Assembly (NCBI RefSeq): GCF_900114135.1
Contig: NZ_FORY01000025.1
Span: 1-33,763, forward strand
Direction: 5' to 3'
DNA length: 33,763 nucleotides
Origin: Celeribacter halophilus
Lineage (GTDB): Bacteria > Pseudomonadota > Alphaproteobacteria > Rhodobacterales > Rhodobacteraceae
Shown here: piece by piece, positions 24,601 to 33,164 of the stretch
Position numbering within the stretch: the first letter of the stretch is position 1
How the letters are laid out: each line of letters starts with the position of its first letter
Position numbers and translations under genes: made by a program
Notes under the pieces: generated by a model
Seen by the model: the letters and a program-made list of their open reading frames with translations, nothing else
The model's database searches: none
What the model was told of the DNA's origin: nothing

Positions 24601-25842
24601 TCACTTACGCAATTTCGCCTGTTCCAAAGACCAATATTCCATATCAAACAGATCGGCCTCAGCCAGTGGTGTAAACCGCTTGTAGTCTTCGGCTGCATTC
24701 ACAATGCGCGTGGTTTGCTCCATGAGATCTCCCGCGATTTTTGCGGCTTTCTCGTTTGCACCAAGGCCATAAAGTCCTACGCCGCGTACAAGAACGCTAC
24801 GTGGTAGCGGATCGAGCATGATCTTCTCTTCTGATGCATGGGGGGCGTTTCGATCGAAATAGGCTTTATACCGCGCCGCAAAGTCCGAAAGTGCTCGGGT
24901 AATCTCTTTTGCGCCATCTTCCGCATTCAGGACCATGCTGAACGGTTTGATCCTGATCACGTGATCAGGTGTTGCTGTACCCCGTTGCGCCAGGTCCTCG
25001 AGGTTTTCGCGCGCCAGATAGGTCCGTATGGACGGGGTCGAGCGGAAATCCAGACAGGGGGCCTCGCCAAGGCTTCCTTCTGCAGCGAGCGCCTGACGGA
25101 GTGCTTCGGTCAGGGCTTCGGGCGCATCACGATCATTCGTTTGTGGTGGCTGTACCCGCGCCCCGTGCGCCGCGAGATAGTCTTCTGCCATCGTTACGAA
25201 TTCGATCATCAGCTCATAGCTGCCGCGCGCTGTGTCGGCGAATGTAAACAGTCCGTGCTGTGCGAGCCAAAGTCCCTCGACATCAGGGTTCTGCTTTAAC
25301 GCATCGTTACATGCATGGCTCAGGCTGTACCCGGGCATGACATAAGGTACGAAGGCGACACGGTTGCCGTAAATCTCATGCATGACGGGTTCCATATCGC
25401 TTTGGTCCGCCAAGGCGAGAGAGGCTGTCGCATGGGTGTGGTCGACAAAGTTGTGGGGCATGTAGGCATGCAAAAGCGCTTCAATCGAAGGGGTTGGTGC
25501 GCTCTGATCCAGTAGGTTCGCACGCAAGAGCGCGACCATATCTTCGTCCGACATATGTGGAATGTCGCGCGTTTTCAAAAGCGGCTCCAAGTGCATAGCA
25601 GGCAAGCCGGGAGCCTCAATGTCTCCAAGATCCCAGCCGGACCCTTTCACATGGATCAGGGGACCACCTTCAGCGTCCATGATCTTCACCGATGTATTGC
25701 CTCCGCCATGGAGGACCAGATCGGGCTCCTGCCCAATCAGGCGGGAGGTATAGACGCGCAGACCGAGCGCAGCGGGTTGCCCCTTGGCCTCGGCAGCCTC
25801 AATAAAACTCTGTGCTTCGGTGTCATTCCAGCGGGACAGCAT
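24601..25842 (-). CDS. Stand-alone class II (zinc) aldolase domain protein in the lsr operon
   Basis: This 413-aa class II aldolase/adducin-family protein has HGGGNTS at 45-51 (phosphate-binding region), VKGSGWD at 65-71, the pair H135/H137 in DHTHATA and H196 in AQHGLF, which together would bind Zn2+. Such enzymes cleave or form C-C bonds of phosphorylated ketoses. It closely resembles the N-terminal half of bifunctional aldolase/short-chain dehydrogenase proteins (about 680-700 aa), but stops after FDMEYWSLEQAKLRK, the linker before the dehydrogenase. No dehydrogenase remnant follows. It lies 65 bp downstream of lsrB with GGAAGGA at its start. That is the position LsrF usually takes, so a role in degrading phospho-AI-2 is plausible but inferred. 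Its true substrate is unknown. Confidence 0.8.
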   Translation of the reverse strand: MLSRWNDTEAQSFIEAAEAKGQPAALGLRVYTSRLIGQEPDLVLHGGGNTSVKIMDAEGGPLIHVKGSGWDLGDIEAPGLPAMHLEPLLKTRDIPHMSDEDMVALLRANLLDQSAPTPSIEALLHAYMPHNFVDHTHATASLALADQSDMEPVMHEIYGNRVAFVPYVMPGYSLSHACNDALKQNPDVEGLWLAQHGLFTFADTARGSYELMIEFVTMAEDYLAAHGARVQPPQTNDRDAPEALTEALRQALAAEGSLGEAPCLDFRSTPSIRTYLARENLEDLAQRGTATPDHVIRIKPFSMVLNAEDGAKEITRALSDFAARYKAYFDRNAPHASEEKIMLDPLPRSVLVRGVGLYGLGANEKAAKIAGDLMEQTTRIVNAAEDYKRFTPLAEADLFDMEYWSLEQAKLRK

Positions 25843-25907
25843 GGGGGGGTTCCTTCCGTCAATGAGCGAGGGCGCGAACGCCCCCGCCTGAAGTGTGTTT
25901 TCAGGGC

Positions 25908-26924
25908 TTAGAAGTCGTAATTGTCAATGTTGTCAGCGGTGAATACGGTGCGCTCGGGCAGCAAGATAATGCCATTACCTTCAGCTTCATATTCATAGCC
26001 TTGCACCGAGTTGGGAGACACTTCGACTTCGCCGATGCCTGGGACATCGACTTTGTCACCAACATTCAACGGGCCGTTCTCCAGAACATGTGCTGCGACA
26101 GCGACAGAAATCGCCCCTTGTTGGGTGACGTCCCACAGGCCGAAGCGTGCAATTGTGCCGCGTTTGACATAGGGACGCATAACGTTCGGGGTGGAGAAGC
26201 CGACGATGGTCACATCGCCCGCACGATCAAGGTTTTCGGCCGCTTGGGCGGACGCTGGAAGCGCATTGGCATCCGGTGCGATGATCGCATCAAGGTCAGG
26301 ATAGGCAGACAGAATGCTCTCTGCTGTTTGCAGAGACTTCTGCGCGTCGTTGTAACCGTATTGAGTGGTGACGATTTCCCAGCCTGGATGCTCGGCTGTA
26401 ATTTTCGCTTTTGCGGCATCAGCCCAGGCATTCTGGTCCGTCACAGTCGGGGAGGAGTAGAAGAATGCGACTTTCGCATTGTCTTTGCCTTCAAGCCCAT
26501 CCTCGGCCATGTCGACGAGCAACCCGCCAAGTTGTTCCGGTGTACCCTGGTTGATGTAATAGGAACGGCATTCCGGGCTGACATCCGAGTCCCATGTCAT
26601 CACAAGAACATCACGCGCCATCGCTTGTTTCAACGCGGGGCAAAGACCATCGGGAGAGACCGAGGATAGAACCACAGCGCCATAGCCCTGATTGACGAAG
26701 TTGTTCACAAACTGAACTTGCGCGGAGACGCTAGGCTCCGTCGGGCCATCGTAGGTGACATTGACGCCAAGCTCTTTGCCCATTTCCATTGCCCCGTTTC
26801 CGCCCGAGGTGAAGAAGCCGACCCCGACGAGTTTGGGGATGAAGGCAATGTCCTGAGCTGTGGCGACATTGGCCGCCATGAGCCCGGCTGCGAGTGTTCC
26901 TAAAAGTTTCACCGATTTACGCAT
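25908..26924 (-). CDS. lsrB: AI-2 binding periplasmic protein LsrB
   Basis: This 338-aa substrate-binding protein reads almost like enteric LsrB. The signal peptide ends ANVATAQ (about residue 24). [17 protein letters not shown] at 29-45, [26 protein letters not shown] and [15 protein letters not shown] are diagnostic. The known AI-2 ligands appear conserved: K31 (in IPKLVG), D112 (TWDSD), D163-Q164 (TVTDQN), and P216/A218 (APDANA), corresponding to K35, D116, D166-Q167, P220 and A222 of Salmonella LsrB. It binds the furanosyl AI-2 in the periplasm and passes it to LsrCD. It is translated from a strong GGAGGAGG site. The closeness to LsrB, not RbsB or RhaS, is what identifies the whole operon as AI-2-related. 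Confidence 0.95.
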   Translation of the reverse strand: MRKSVKLLGTLAAGLMAANVATAQDIAFIPKLVGVGFFTSGGNGAMEMGKELGVNVTYDGPTEPSVSAQVQFVNNFVNQGYGAVVLSSVSPDGLCPALKQAMARDVLVMTWDSDVSPECRSYYINQGTPEQLGGLLVDMAEDGLEGKDNAKVAFFYSSPTVTDQNAWADAAKAKITAEHPGWEIVTTQYGYNDAQKSLQTAESILSAYPDLDAIIAPDANALPASAQAAENLDRAGDVTIVGFSTPNVMRPYVKRGTIARFGLWDVTQQGAISVAVAAHVLENGPLNVGDKVDVPGIGEVEVSPNSVQGYEYEAEGNGIILLPERTVFTADNIDNYDF

Positions 26925-26931
26925 AGTTTTT

Positions 26932-26939
26932 CCTCCTCC
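26932..26939 (-). promoter_or_regulatory. Strong Shine-Dalgarno site for lsrB
   Basis: Read on the minus strand this is GGAGGAGG, 7 nt before the lsrB ATG. It is the strongest ribosome site seen in the operon, which fits the need for binding protein in excess over the permease. Confidence 0.7.
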
Positions 26940-26959
26940 ATTAAAATCTTTTGCGCAGG

Positions 26960-27943
26960 TCAGTTGGTCTGACTTGAGCGCGCCGGGACAAAAGCGCTCA
27001 GGAGCGCAAGGCCGTGGCGGAACGCCACAACAATCACCAGCAACGCCCCGGATAGCGCACTGGAAATCTGACTGGGGACACCGCTCATTTGCAGGCCCTG
27101 TTGAAGATATCCGATGACGAAAGTGGCGATGATCGTGCCGAGAACAGATCCTTTGCCGCCATAAATAGATGCTCCGCCGAGAACAGCTGCCGTGATGGCG
27201 GGGAGCAGGGTTGCGCCGCCCAGGTCAACGCGGGCCGAGCCGAAATACGCAGAGAGCAACAGCCCCGCGAGGGCGGCGGCCAGTCCTGTGAGCACGTATG
27301 TCCACATCTGGATGCGCGCAACCGGCATGCCCGAGTGGCGCGCGGCTTCTTCATTCTGACCGACCTGGAACACAAGTCGACCGAAGCGGGTCATATGCAG
27401 CAAGACCAAAAGCACGGCGGAAAAGCATAGAAATACAAAGAGAGGCATAGGCACGCCAAACACTTGTGCATAGCCAAGGTTCGTGAATGCCGTGGGAAAG
27501 CCGCCGATCCCTTCGTACCCATTTGCGCCCACAACGCCAGACAGAACGGTCGCCGCGCCGGAGAACAGGTAGAGCGAGCCCAGTGTGACGACCAGTGGTT
27601 GCAGGCGAGTGAGCCGGATAATTGTAGCGTTCAGGACGCCGGCCAGCGCGCCGGTGCCAAAGCCTACGGCCAGCGAGGCTGCCAGCGGCAATCCGAAGAA
27701 ATTCGCAATACCAAAAGTGATGGCGCATAGTCCGACAGTGGACGCAAAGCTCACATCAATTCCGCCAGCGATGATCACGAGCGTTAGCGGGACTGCGACG
27801 ATGCCCACTTGCACAAAGTCCGATGTTCCATAGAGCAATGAACTGGTGCGTAAGAACCGTGGGTTAATCATACCGAAGACGATCAGTTCTATGACGAGAA
27901 GGGCGAGAAGCAGAACTTCCCAGCGCATAACGAGCTTTTTCAT
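26960..27943 (-). CDS. lsrD: AI-2 ABC transporter permease LsrD
   Basis: This 327-aa membrane protein of the branched-chain/ribose-type ABC permease family has about eight to ten helices, as usual for the family. It has [20 protein letters not shown], the family's early N-terminal motif, and near the end the EAA-like region [28 protein letters not shown]. It should pair with LsrC and the LsrA ATPase to import AI-2. Its ATG overlaps the lsrC stop by 4 bp (ATGA) and has GGAGG upstream. Assignment as LsrD rather than LsrC rests on gene order (A-C-D-B as in E. coli) and length (E. coli LsrD 330 aa). Confidence 0.88.
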   Translation of the reverse strand: MKKLVMRWEVLLLALLVIELIVFGMINPRFLRTSSLLYGTSDFVQVGIVAVPLTLVIIAGGIDVSFASTVGLCAITFGIANFFGLPLAASLAVGFGTGALAGVLNATIIRLTRLQPLVVTLGSLYLFSGAATVLSGVVGANGYEGIGGFPTAFTNLGYAQVFGVPMPLFVFLCFSAVLLVLLHMTRFGRLVFQVGQNEEAARHSGMPVARIQMWTYVLTGLAAALAGLLLSAYFGSARVDLGGATLLPAITAAVLGGASIYGGKGSVLGTIIATFVIGYLQQGLQMSGVPSQISSALSGALLVIVVAFRHGLALLSAFVPARSSQTN

Positions 27944-28950
27944 GCCGCATCCTCCAGCTTTTTGGGTTGGGGCGCTTGGGCGTCGCCGCGGTGATAACGG
28001 GCGGCGCGATCACGCGCTTCCAGAGCAATGCGTAGGCGCCCATCAATCAGCAGCACCGTCAGCAGCATTGCGCCCCCGATCAGATCGTTCCAGTAGGCCG
28101 GGATTTTGAGAAACACGAGCGCGGTATCAATAGAGGTGAAAAAGATCACGCCGATCACGACGCCAGCGACCGAACCGACGCCGCCCAACAGGCTGATCCC
28201 ACCCAAAACCAGCGCTGCAATCGCTCGGAGTTCAATTCCTGTGCCTGCTTGGTTGGGAACAAAACCGATTTGTGCTGCAAAGGTAACTCCAGCCAAAGCA
28301 GCCATTCCTCCGCCCCAAACAAAGGCCAGGAACTCGATACGTTTTACGGGAAGGCCAAGATGACGGGCCGCCGCGCGATTATCTCCTACAACCATCACCC
28401 AGCGACCACGCCGAGATCGTAAGAATGCCCAAACCGCAATGATCACCAAGCCTGTGCAAATGCCCATCACCGACAGTCCGCCCAGTGATTTTGCGCCAAG
28501 CGCTTTGAGGGTCTCAGGCAGCTCTTCGATCCATTCACCGCCTGTTGCGATGAGCATCACGCCGCGGAATAGGCCCAAAGTTCCCAAAGTTGCGACAATT
28601 GATGGCACACCGAGTACTGCGACCAAGACCCCGTTCACGGCGCCTGCGGCCAACCCGGCACCAAGCGTCATTGCAATTGCAATCGGCATCGCAATACCGG
28701 CATTGAGCGACAGTCCGAGCGTGACTGCGGAGAGCCCCAGAACAGATCCGCCTGAAACGTCAATGTTGCGTGTTAAGATCACGGGGAACACGCCGAGCGC
28801 GATCAGCATAAGCACGAGCCCGTTAGACCAAATCATGGAGGCAGTGCTGGGCGCCAGAAATCCCGGGGCCGCAACTCCGACGGCCAACAGGACCGCAATA
28901 GTGACCAGCAAAAGCGTCGCGACACGATCGCGGGCAATCCAATTAAGCAT
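27940..28950 (-). CDS. lsrC: AI-2 ABC transporter permease LsrC
   Basis: This 336-aa permease of the same family as LsrD has MLIALGVFPVILTRNIDVSG in the N-terminal half and IELRAIAALVLGGISLLGGV at the conserved cytoplasmic loop that contacts the ATPase. About ten hydrophobic segments are visible. The frame is open to 28992; ATG 28950 is chosen because AGGAG lies 9 nt upstream and the start gives an 8-bp overlap with the end of lsrA. It comes directly after the ATPase gene, as lsrC does in E. coli (342 aa there). The tail from about residue 315 is hydrophilic and rich in Arg and Lys, as expected for a cytoplasmic end. Confidence 0.88.
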   Translation of the reverse strand: MLNWIARDRVATLLLVTIAVLLAVGVAAPGFLAPSTASMIWSNGLVLMLIALGVFPVILTRNIDVSGGSVLGLSAVTLGLSLNAGIAMPIAIAMTLGAGLAAGAVNGVLVAVLGVPSIVATLGTLGLFRGVMLIATGGEWIEELPETLKALGAKSLGGLSVMGICTGLVIIAVWAFLRSRRGRWVMVVGDNRAAARHLGLPVKRIEFLAFVWGGGMAALAGVTFAAQIGFVPNQAGTGIELRAIAALVLGGISLLGGVGSVAGVVIGVIFFTSIDTALVFLKIPAYWNDLIGGAMLLTVLLIDGRLRIALEARDRAARYHRGDAQAPQPKKLEDAA

Positions 28951-30418
28951 GTAAGGTCTCCTTGGATTCGAAGGCCAATTGCCCGATGGCATCTGTGGAG
29001 GCTCCTGCGGGCAGTTCTCCGGCGAGATGTCCGCCTGCCATCACGGCAATTCTGTCGGATAGACGCACCACTTCGTCAAAGTCGGATGAAATCACAATGA
29101 CGGAGGTGCCCGTCGCGGCCAGGTCTTCGATGATGCGGTAAATATCATTTCGCGCACCAACATCGACACCGCGCGTGGGTTCATCGAGAATAAGCAGCTT
29201 CGGCTCTGCTGCGAGGCATTTTGACAAAAGTACCTTTTGTTGATTGCCGCCCGAGAGGCTCCCTACAGGTTGATCGGGACTCGCACATTTAATCCCGAGG
29301 CTTTTCCGGTAAGTCTCGAACCGCTTTTGCTCGCGTGCAGGGCGCAAGAAAAACGGTAGCTGCTCGTAGACAAACGATGAGGTGTTCCAATAGAGCGGGG
29401 CTTCCAGAAATAACCCGTATTGCTGCCGGTCCTCGGAAAGGTGAACGACCCCTTGCTTTACGGCGTCGCTGGGTTTGGCTGCCCGGAAGGGGCGGCCTTC
29501 AAGCATGACGTCGCCGCCCGCGCGCGGCCGTAACCCAATCAAGGTTTCTGCCAATTCGGTCCGACCTGCGCCAACAACGCCTGTCAGCCCCAATACTTCG
29601 CCGCGATGTACATCAAGAGAGATATCGACAAAGCCTTCGCCGCTTAGGTGCGATAGGGACAGGACCTTTTCCTCTGAGGCTATCTTACCTGCGACGCGGT
29701 CACTCAACGCAGTGACGCCGGGGCTCATGGCCGCGAGAATTTCTGCGTCAGTACTGTCCTCCATTGCTTCGCTATGAACGACATGACCATCGCGCAGCAC
29801 TGTAATTCGATCAGAGACGGCGCGCAGCTCGTGTAATTTGTGTGAGATAAACACTAGGCCATGTCCGGATTCTCGCAGCGCGCGCATGCGCGTAAAGAGC
29901 GTTTCCACTTCCAGCGGGGTGAGGGCTGAGGTCGGCTCGTCAAGGATCAGAACTTTTGCATCACGAATGAGGCCTCGCAGGATTTCGACAATTTGCCGGT
30001 CGGCGATTTCCAAGGTCGCGGCTTTCGTGTCGAGCCCGAGTGTCACGCCTAGGCGGGCAATCAGGTCTTTCACACGGCTGCGGTAGGCGCTGGCGGCTTG
30101 TGGGAGGCCGACGCAGACATTTTCCAATACAGATTGATTGGGGAAGATATGTGCTTCTTGCGGCACAAGGTAGAGGCCCATGGCTTGTGCTTGGGAAGGT
30201 GTCGCGGGTGACAACGCCTTTCCGCCGATCCGCACCTGACCTCCCGTGGGGGTGACCAATCCGGCGAGGATTTTCATCAATGTTGATTTGCCGGCACCGT
30301 TCCCGCCCAAGAGCGCATGAACTTCTCCTGCGTAGACTGAGAAATCCACTCCCTTAAGGACAGGAATATGGGCATAGTTTTTTGAGACAGAGATAAGCTC
30401 TGCTAGGGCAGGTTTCAT
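28943..30418 (-). CDS. lsrA: AI-2 ABC transporter ATP-binding protein LsrA
   Basis: This 491-aa protein is a tandem ABC ATPase of the sugar-import (RbsA/MglA/LsrA) type. The first domain has Walker A GGNGAGKST at 38-46 and Walker B LILDEPTSALT. Its signature is degenerate (EIADRQIVEILRGL). The second domain has a modified Walker A GVVGAGRTE near 273-281, as usual in this family, and the signature SLSGGNQQK near 385-393 followed by LILDEPTRGVD. One domain of each such pair is usually weak in catalysis. It powers LsrCD. It is the first gene of the minus-strand operon, with GAGGAGG before ATG 30418, and is divergent from lsrR across 239 bp. Confidence 0.9.
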   Translation of the reverse strand: MKPALAELISVSKNYAHIPVLKGVDFSVYAGEVHALLGGNGAGKSTLMKILAGLVTPTGGQVRIGGKALSPATPSQAQAMGLYLVPQEAHIFPNQSVLENVCVGLPQAASAYRSRVKDLIARLGVTLGLDTKAATLEIADRQIVEILRGLIRDAKVLILDEPTSALTPLEVETLFTRMRALRESGHGLVFISHKLHELRAVSDRITVLRDGHVVHSEAMEDSTDAEILAAMSPGVTALSDRVAGKIASEEKVLSLSHLSGEGFVDISLDVHRGEVLGLTGVVGAGRTELAETLIGLRPRAGGDVMLEGRPFRAAKPSDAVKQGVVHLSEDRQQYGLFLEAPLYWNTSSFVYEQLPFFLRPAREQKRFETYRKSLGIKCASPDQPVGSLSGGNQQKVLLSKCLAAEPKLLILDEPTRGVDVGARNDIYRIIEDLAATGTSVIVISSDFDEVVRLSDRIAVMAGGHLAGELPAGASTDAIGQLAFESKETLHA

Positions 30419-30657
30419 GTCGCCTCCTCAACGCCATCAAGACCGCCATCCAACCATGTCGGGCAAAAAGTCAGCTTGCCCACCATTATGTTCAGATGTT
30501 TGTTAGTGAAACATTTGCTCAGCATAATATGCAGCTGTCAATACATAAATAGCTTAAAAATATGCCGCACTGCAGCTAAAATAGGCGTATTGACTTGATC
30601 AAATGTATTTGCAAAAAATAAATATACCCAGAACAAAAGGGCGAAGGGGCACGGACC
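30419..30657. promoter_or_regulatory. Divergent lsrA-lsrR promoter region with candidate LsrR operators
   Basis: This 239-bp A+T-rich spacer must drive both lsr operons. Three short inverted repeats are visible. ATGTTT/AAACAT is at 30496-30501/30509-30514. GCATA-A-TATGC is at 30522-30532. CAAAT-GT-ATTTG is at 30600-30611. A TTGACT hexamer at 30590-30595 could be a -35 for lsrR, but no well-spaced -10 follows. In enteric bacteria LsrR represses from the same divergent region and is released by phospho-AI-2. The same logic is likely here, but which repeat LsrR binds is unknown. Confidence 0.5.
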
Positions 30658-31596
30658 ATGGCAGATATGACCGAAGCTGATAGGGATGAAGCTCTGCTCG
30701 CCCGTGTCGCTTGGCTCTACTACAACGATGGCTTGACCCAGAGTGAAGTCGGAAAGCTGCTGAGTATCCCTAGAATCAAAGTCTCCCGATTGCTCGAAGC
30801 GGGGCGGACTTCGGGTCTTGTTCAGCTTCGCATCAACTCGCGTCAACAGGGCTGCCTTGAGCTTGAAGCGCGTGTGCGCCAGCAATTTGGATTGAGCGAT
30901 TGCCGGGTTATTCCTGAAAGCACCTCGGAAGATATCAACATGCGCGTTGGTCAAGCGGCCGCGCAATATCTGATGCAAAAGCTTCAGCCTGGCGACAGTC
31001 TGTCGGTTGGTTGGGGGGAAACGGTCACGCATTCGATCCGGATGCTTGGCTATACAGCGCAGGAGCGCGGCATTGGGCTCTATTCTTTGACGGGTGGCGT
31101 GAGAACCTATGTGGAGGGGATGCGGGAGGCCAACTGGCACCGCAATGTTAACATCATCCCAGCGCCTTTGGTGCTTTCCACTCCCGAACTCGCGCAAGCC
31201 TTAACGCAAGAACCCTCGGTTTCATCGCTGATCTCGAAAGCTTTGGAGGCCGATTACAAACTGGTTGGCATTGGCGGGTTGAGCGAAACGGCGACTGTTG
31301 TCACGCAAGGCTATCTTGCCCCTAGTGAAATTGATCCGTTGCGTCGTAGTGGCGCGCGCGGCGATATTCTCTGCCATTTCTATGATAGGAACGGTCAGGA
31401 TATTAGTCTGCCTTTGCATGATCGTGTGGTCGGTGTGAATTTGGAGCAGCTTCGTCAGTCCGAAAAGGTGATTGCTGCCGCAGGGGGCCCTACCAAAACG
31501 GGGCCAATCCTCTCTGCTTTGCGTGGGGAAATCATAGACATTTTAGTGACCGACGAGCCAACAGCATTGGCTTTGCTCGACGCGGTTGAGGGGTAG
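30658..31596 (+). CDS. lsrR: LsrR-type transcriptional regulator (SorC/DeoR-like)
   Basis: This 312-aa SorC-family regulator has an N-terminal helix-turn-helix in LTQSEVGKLLSIPRIKVSRL (about residues 25-44), followed by a sugar-phosphate-binding domain with LSVGWGETVTHSIRML and VGIGGLSETATVVTQGYLAP. Such proteins bind phosphorylated effectors, and LsrR responds to phospho-AI-2. The gene begins the plus-strand operon lsrR-lsrK-lsrG and is divergent from lsrACDB, which it probably represses along with itself. The ATG at 30658 has GAAGGGG about 8 nt upstream. Alone it could be another SorC regulator (for example sorbitol or erythritol); the neighbours make LsrR the best name. Confidence 0.88.
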   Translation: MADMTEADRDEALLARVAWLYYNDGLTQSEVGKLLSIPRIKVSRLLEAGRTSGLVQLRINSRQQGCLELEARVRQQFGLSDCRVIPESTSEDINMRVGQAAAQYLMQKLQPGDSLSVGWGETVTHSIRMLGYTAQERGIGLYSLTGGVRTYVEGMREANWHRNVNIIPAPLVLSTPELAQALTQEPSVSSLISKALEADYKLVGIGGLSETATVVTQGYLAPSEIDPLRRSGARGDILCHFYDRNGQDISLPLHDRVVGVNLEQLRQSEKVIAAAGGPTKTGPILSALRGEIIDILVTDEPTALALLDAVEG

Positions 31597-31601
31597 AAGT
31601 C

Positions 31602-33131
31602 ATGCAATATTATCTCGCATTTGACGCAGGTACCGGCTCTGGACGAGCCGTTCTTTTCGACCAATCCGGTGCAGAAGTCGGCGCTGTCGGGCAGGAGTGG
31701 TGGCATAAGAGCGATCCTCGCTATCCTGGTTCAATGGATTTTGATACTCAGGGAAACTGGGACATACTCGCTCGATGCTGTCGCGAGTTGATTGCCAAAA
31801 CCGGCGTTGATCCAAAAGACATCAAAGCTGTCAGTGCAACCGCTATGCGGGAAGCCTTCGTGTTGCATGATGCGAGTGGTGCGGAAATATGGGCGTGCGC
31901 CAATGTGGATGCGCGCGCTGATGCTGAAGTGCGTGGGTTGAAGGCGGATCACCCCGGACTTGAAGCTGATATCTATGCTCTTTCCGGTCAAACCTATGCG
32001 CTTGGAGCGTTGCCCCGGCTGATCTGGTTGCGCACGCATATGCCACAAATCTTTGACAGTGCTCGTTCGTTGACGATGCTGTCAGACTGGGTGCTGTATC
32101 GCCTTTCCGGTGAGTTAACTTCGGAACCTTCTAATGCGGGGACGACGGGGCTCATCGGGTTGACGGATCGCGCGCCCTTGGATGCTGCGCTTGAGACTGC
32201 GGGGTTGCCAGCAGATCTTTTGCCGCGCTCAGTGTCGACGGGCGAGGTTATTGGTCATGTTCATTCACTAGCCGCCGAAATGACAGGTCTTGCTGCGGGT
32301 ACATTGGTTGTCGCTGGCGGAGGTGATTGCCAAACCGGGGCGCTTGGTCTCGGTGTTGTGAATGAGGGGGATTGCGCCGTTCTTGGGGGTACCTTCTGGC
32401 AGCAAGTCGTGAATGTGCCACTGTCTTTGCGTGATCCGACCATGAATCTGCGGATAAATCCTCATGTCGTACCGGGCCTCAATCAGGCTGAAGCAATCAG
32501 TTTCTTCACTGGCGCTGTAATGCGTTGGTTTCGCGATGCGTTCGGGCAAGGTAAGAGCTACACCGAGCTGGAGGCAGCTTCAAAGTCTGTTCCTGCGGGA
32601 GCATATGGGATCATTCCGATATTCTCGGATGTGATGCGCTATGGCGAGTGGTTCCATGCGGCCCCGTCTTTGCTCAATCTCTCGATTAATCCCGAAACCT
32701 CTGGGCCGGAAGCAATCTTTCGTGCGTTGCAGGAGAATGCCGCCATCGTGGCGCAGCGCAATCTGCAGGCGGTTTTCGAGCTGTCTGGAAATTGTCCAGA
32801 TCGCATCGTCTTTGCGGGAGGGGCGTCAAAATCATCGCATTGGTCACAGATACTCGCAGATGTGACGGGTATTCCCGTTATAACGCCCAAGGTTAAGGAG
32901 GCGACTGCGCAGGGGTGTGCAATTGCGGCTGCAACGGGCGCCGGTTTGTTTGCATCACTCACCGAAGGCGGTAGGGCGTGGTCCGAGCTTGAGGCGGAGT
33001 TCACGCCGAATGCGCAATTCAAGCCGCTCTATGACGAAGCTGGCGCACGTTGGGAGCGCGCATACGCTGTGCAGCGCGATTTGGTCACGTCAAACATTAC
33101 CACATCAATGTGGCAGGCTCCGGGCACTTGA
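31602..33131 (+). CDS. lsrK: Autoinducer-2 kinase LsrK (FGGY family)
   Basis: This 509-aa FGGY carbohydrate kinase reads closely like LsrK: DAGTGSGRAV at 8-17 (phosphate loop), VSATAMREAFVLHD, WACANVDARADAEV, SDWVLYRLSGELTSEPSNAG, LGGTFWQQVVN, EAISFFTGAVMRWFRDAFG and, in the C-terminal ATP domain, FAGGASKSSHWSQILADVTG. E. coli LsrK is of similar size (530 aa). It phosphorylates AI-2 (DPD) in the cytoplasm, trapping it and creating the LsrR inducer. The ATG lies 5 bp behind the lsrR stop, with GAGGGG upstream, so the two are coupled. L-rhamnulose or xylulose kinases are less likely because the WACANVDARA and TFWQQVVN blocks are LsrK-like. Confidence 0.94.
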   Translation: MQYYLAFDAGTGSGRAVLFDQSGAEVGAVGQEWWHKSDPRYPGSMDFDTQGNWDILARCCRELIAKTGVDPKDIKAVSATAMREAFVLHDASGAEIWACANVDARADAEVRGLKADHPGLEADIYALSGQTYALGALPRLIWLRTHMPQIFDSARSLTMLSDWVLYRLSGELTSEPSNAGTTGLIGLTDRAPLDAALETAGLPADLLPRSVSTGEVIGHVHSLAAEMTGLAAGTLVVAGGGDCQTGALGLGVVNEGDCAVLGGTFWQQVVNVPLSLRDPTMNLRINPHVVPGLNQAEAISFFTGAVMRWFRDAFGQGKSYTELEAASKSVPAGAYGIIPIFSDVMRYGEWFHAAPSLLNLSINPETSGPEAIFRALQENAAIVAQRNLQAVFELSGNCPDRIVFAGGASKSSHWSQILADVTGIPVITPKVKEATAQGCAIAAATGAGLFASLTEGGRAWSELEAEFTPNAQFKPLYDEAGARWERAYAVQRDLVTSNITTSMWQAPGT

Positions 33132-33164
33132 TTGCCCACAAACCATTTTTCGAAAGGCTCAAAA

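Noticed and set aside
24105-24698. Minus-strand open frame opposite the gfcA-like gene, possibly a dehydrogenase remnant of the aldolase
   Set aside because: The translation is rich in Arg, Ser and Cys from the antisense of Gly/Ala/Thr codons, with no Rossmann motif. The plus-strand ORF has a signal peptide and terminator.
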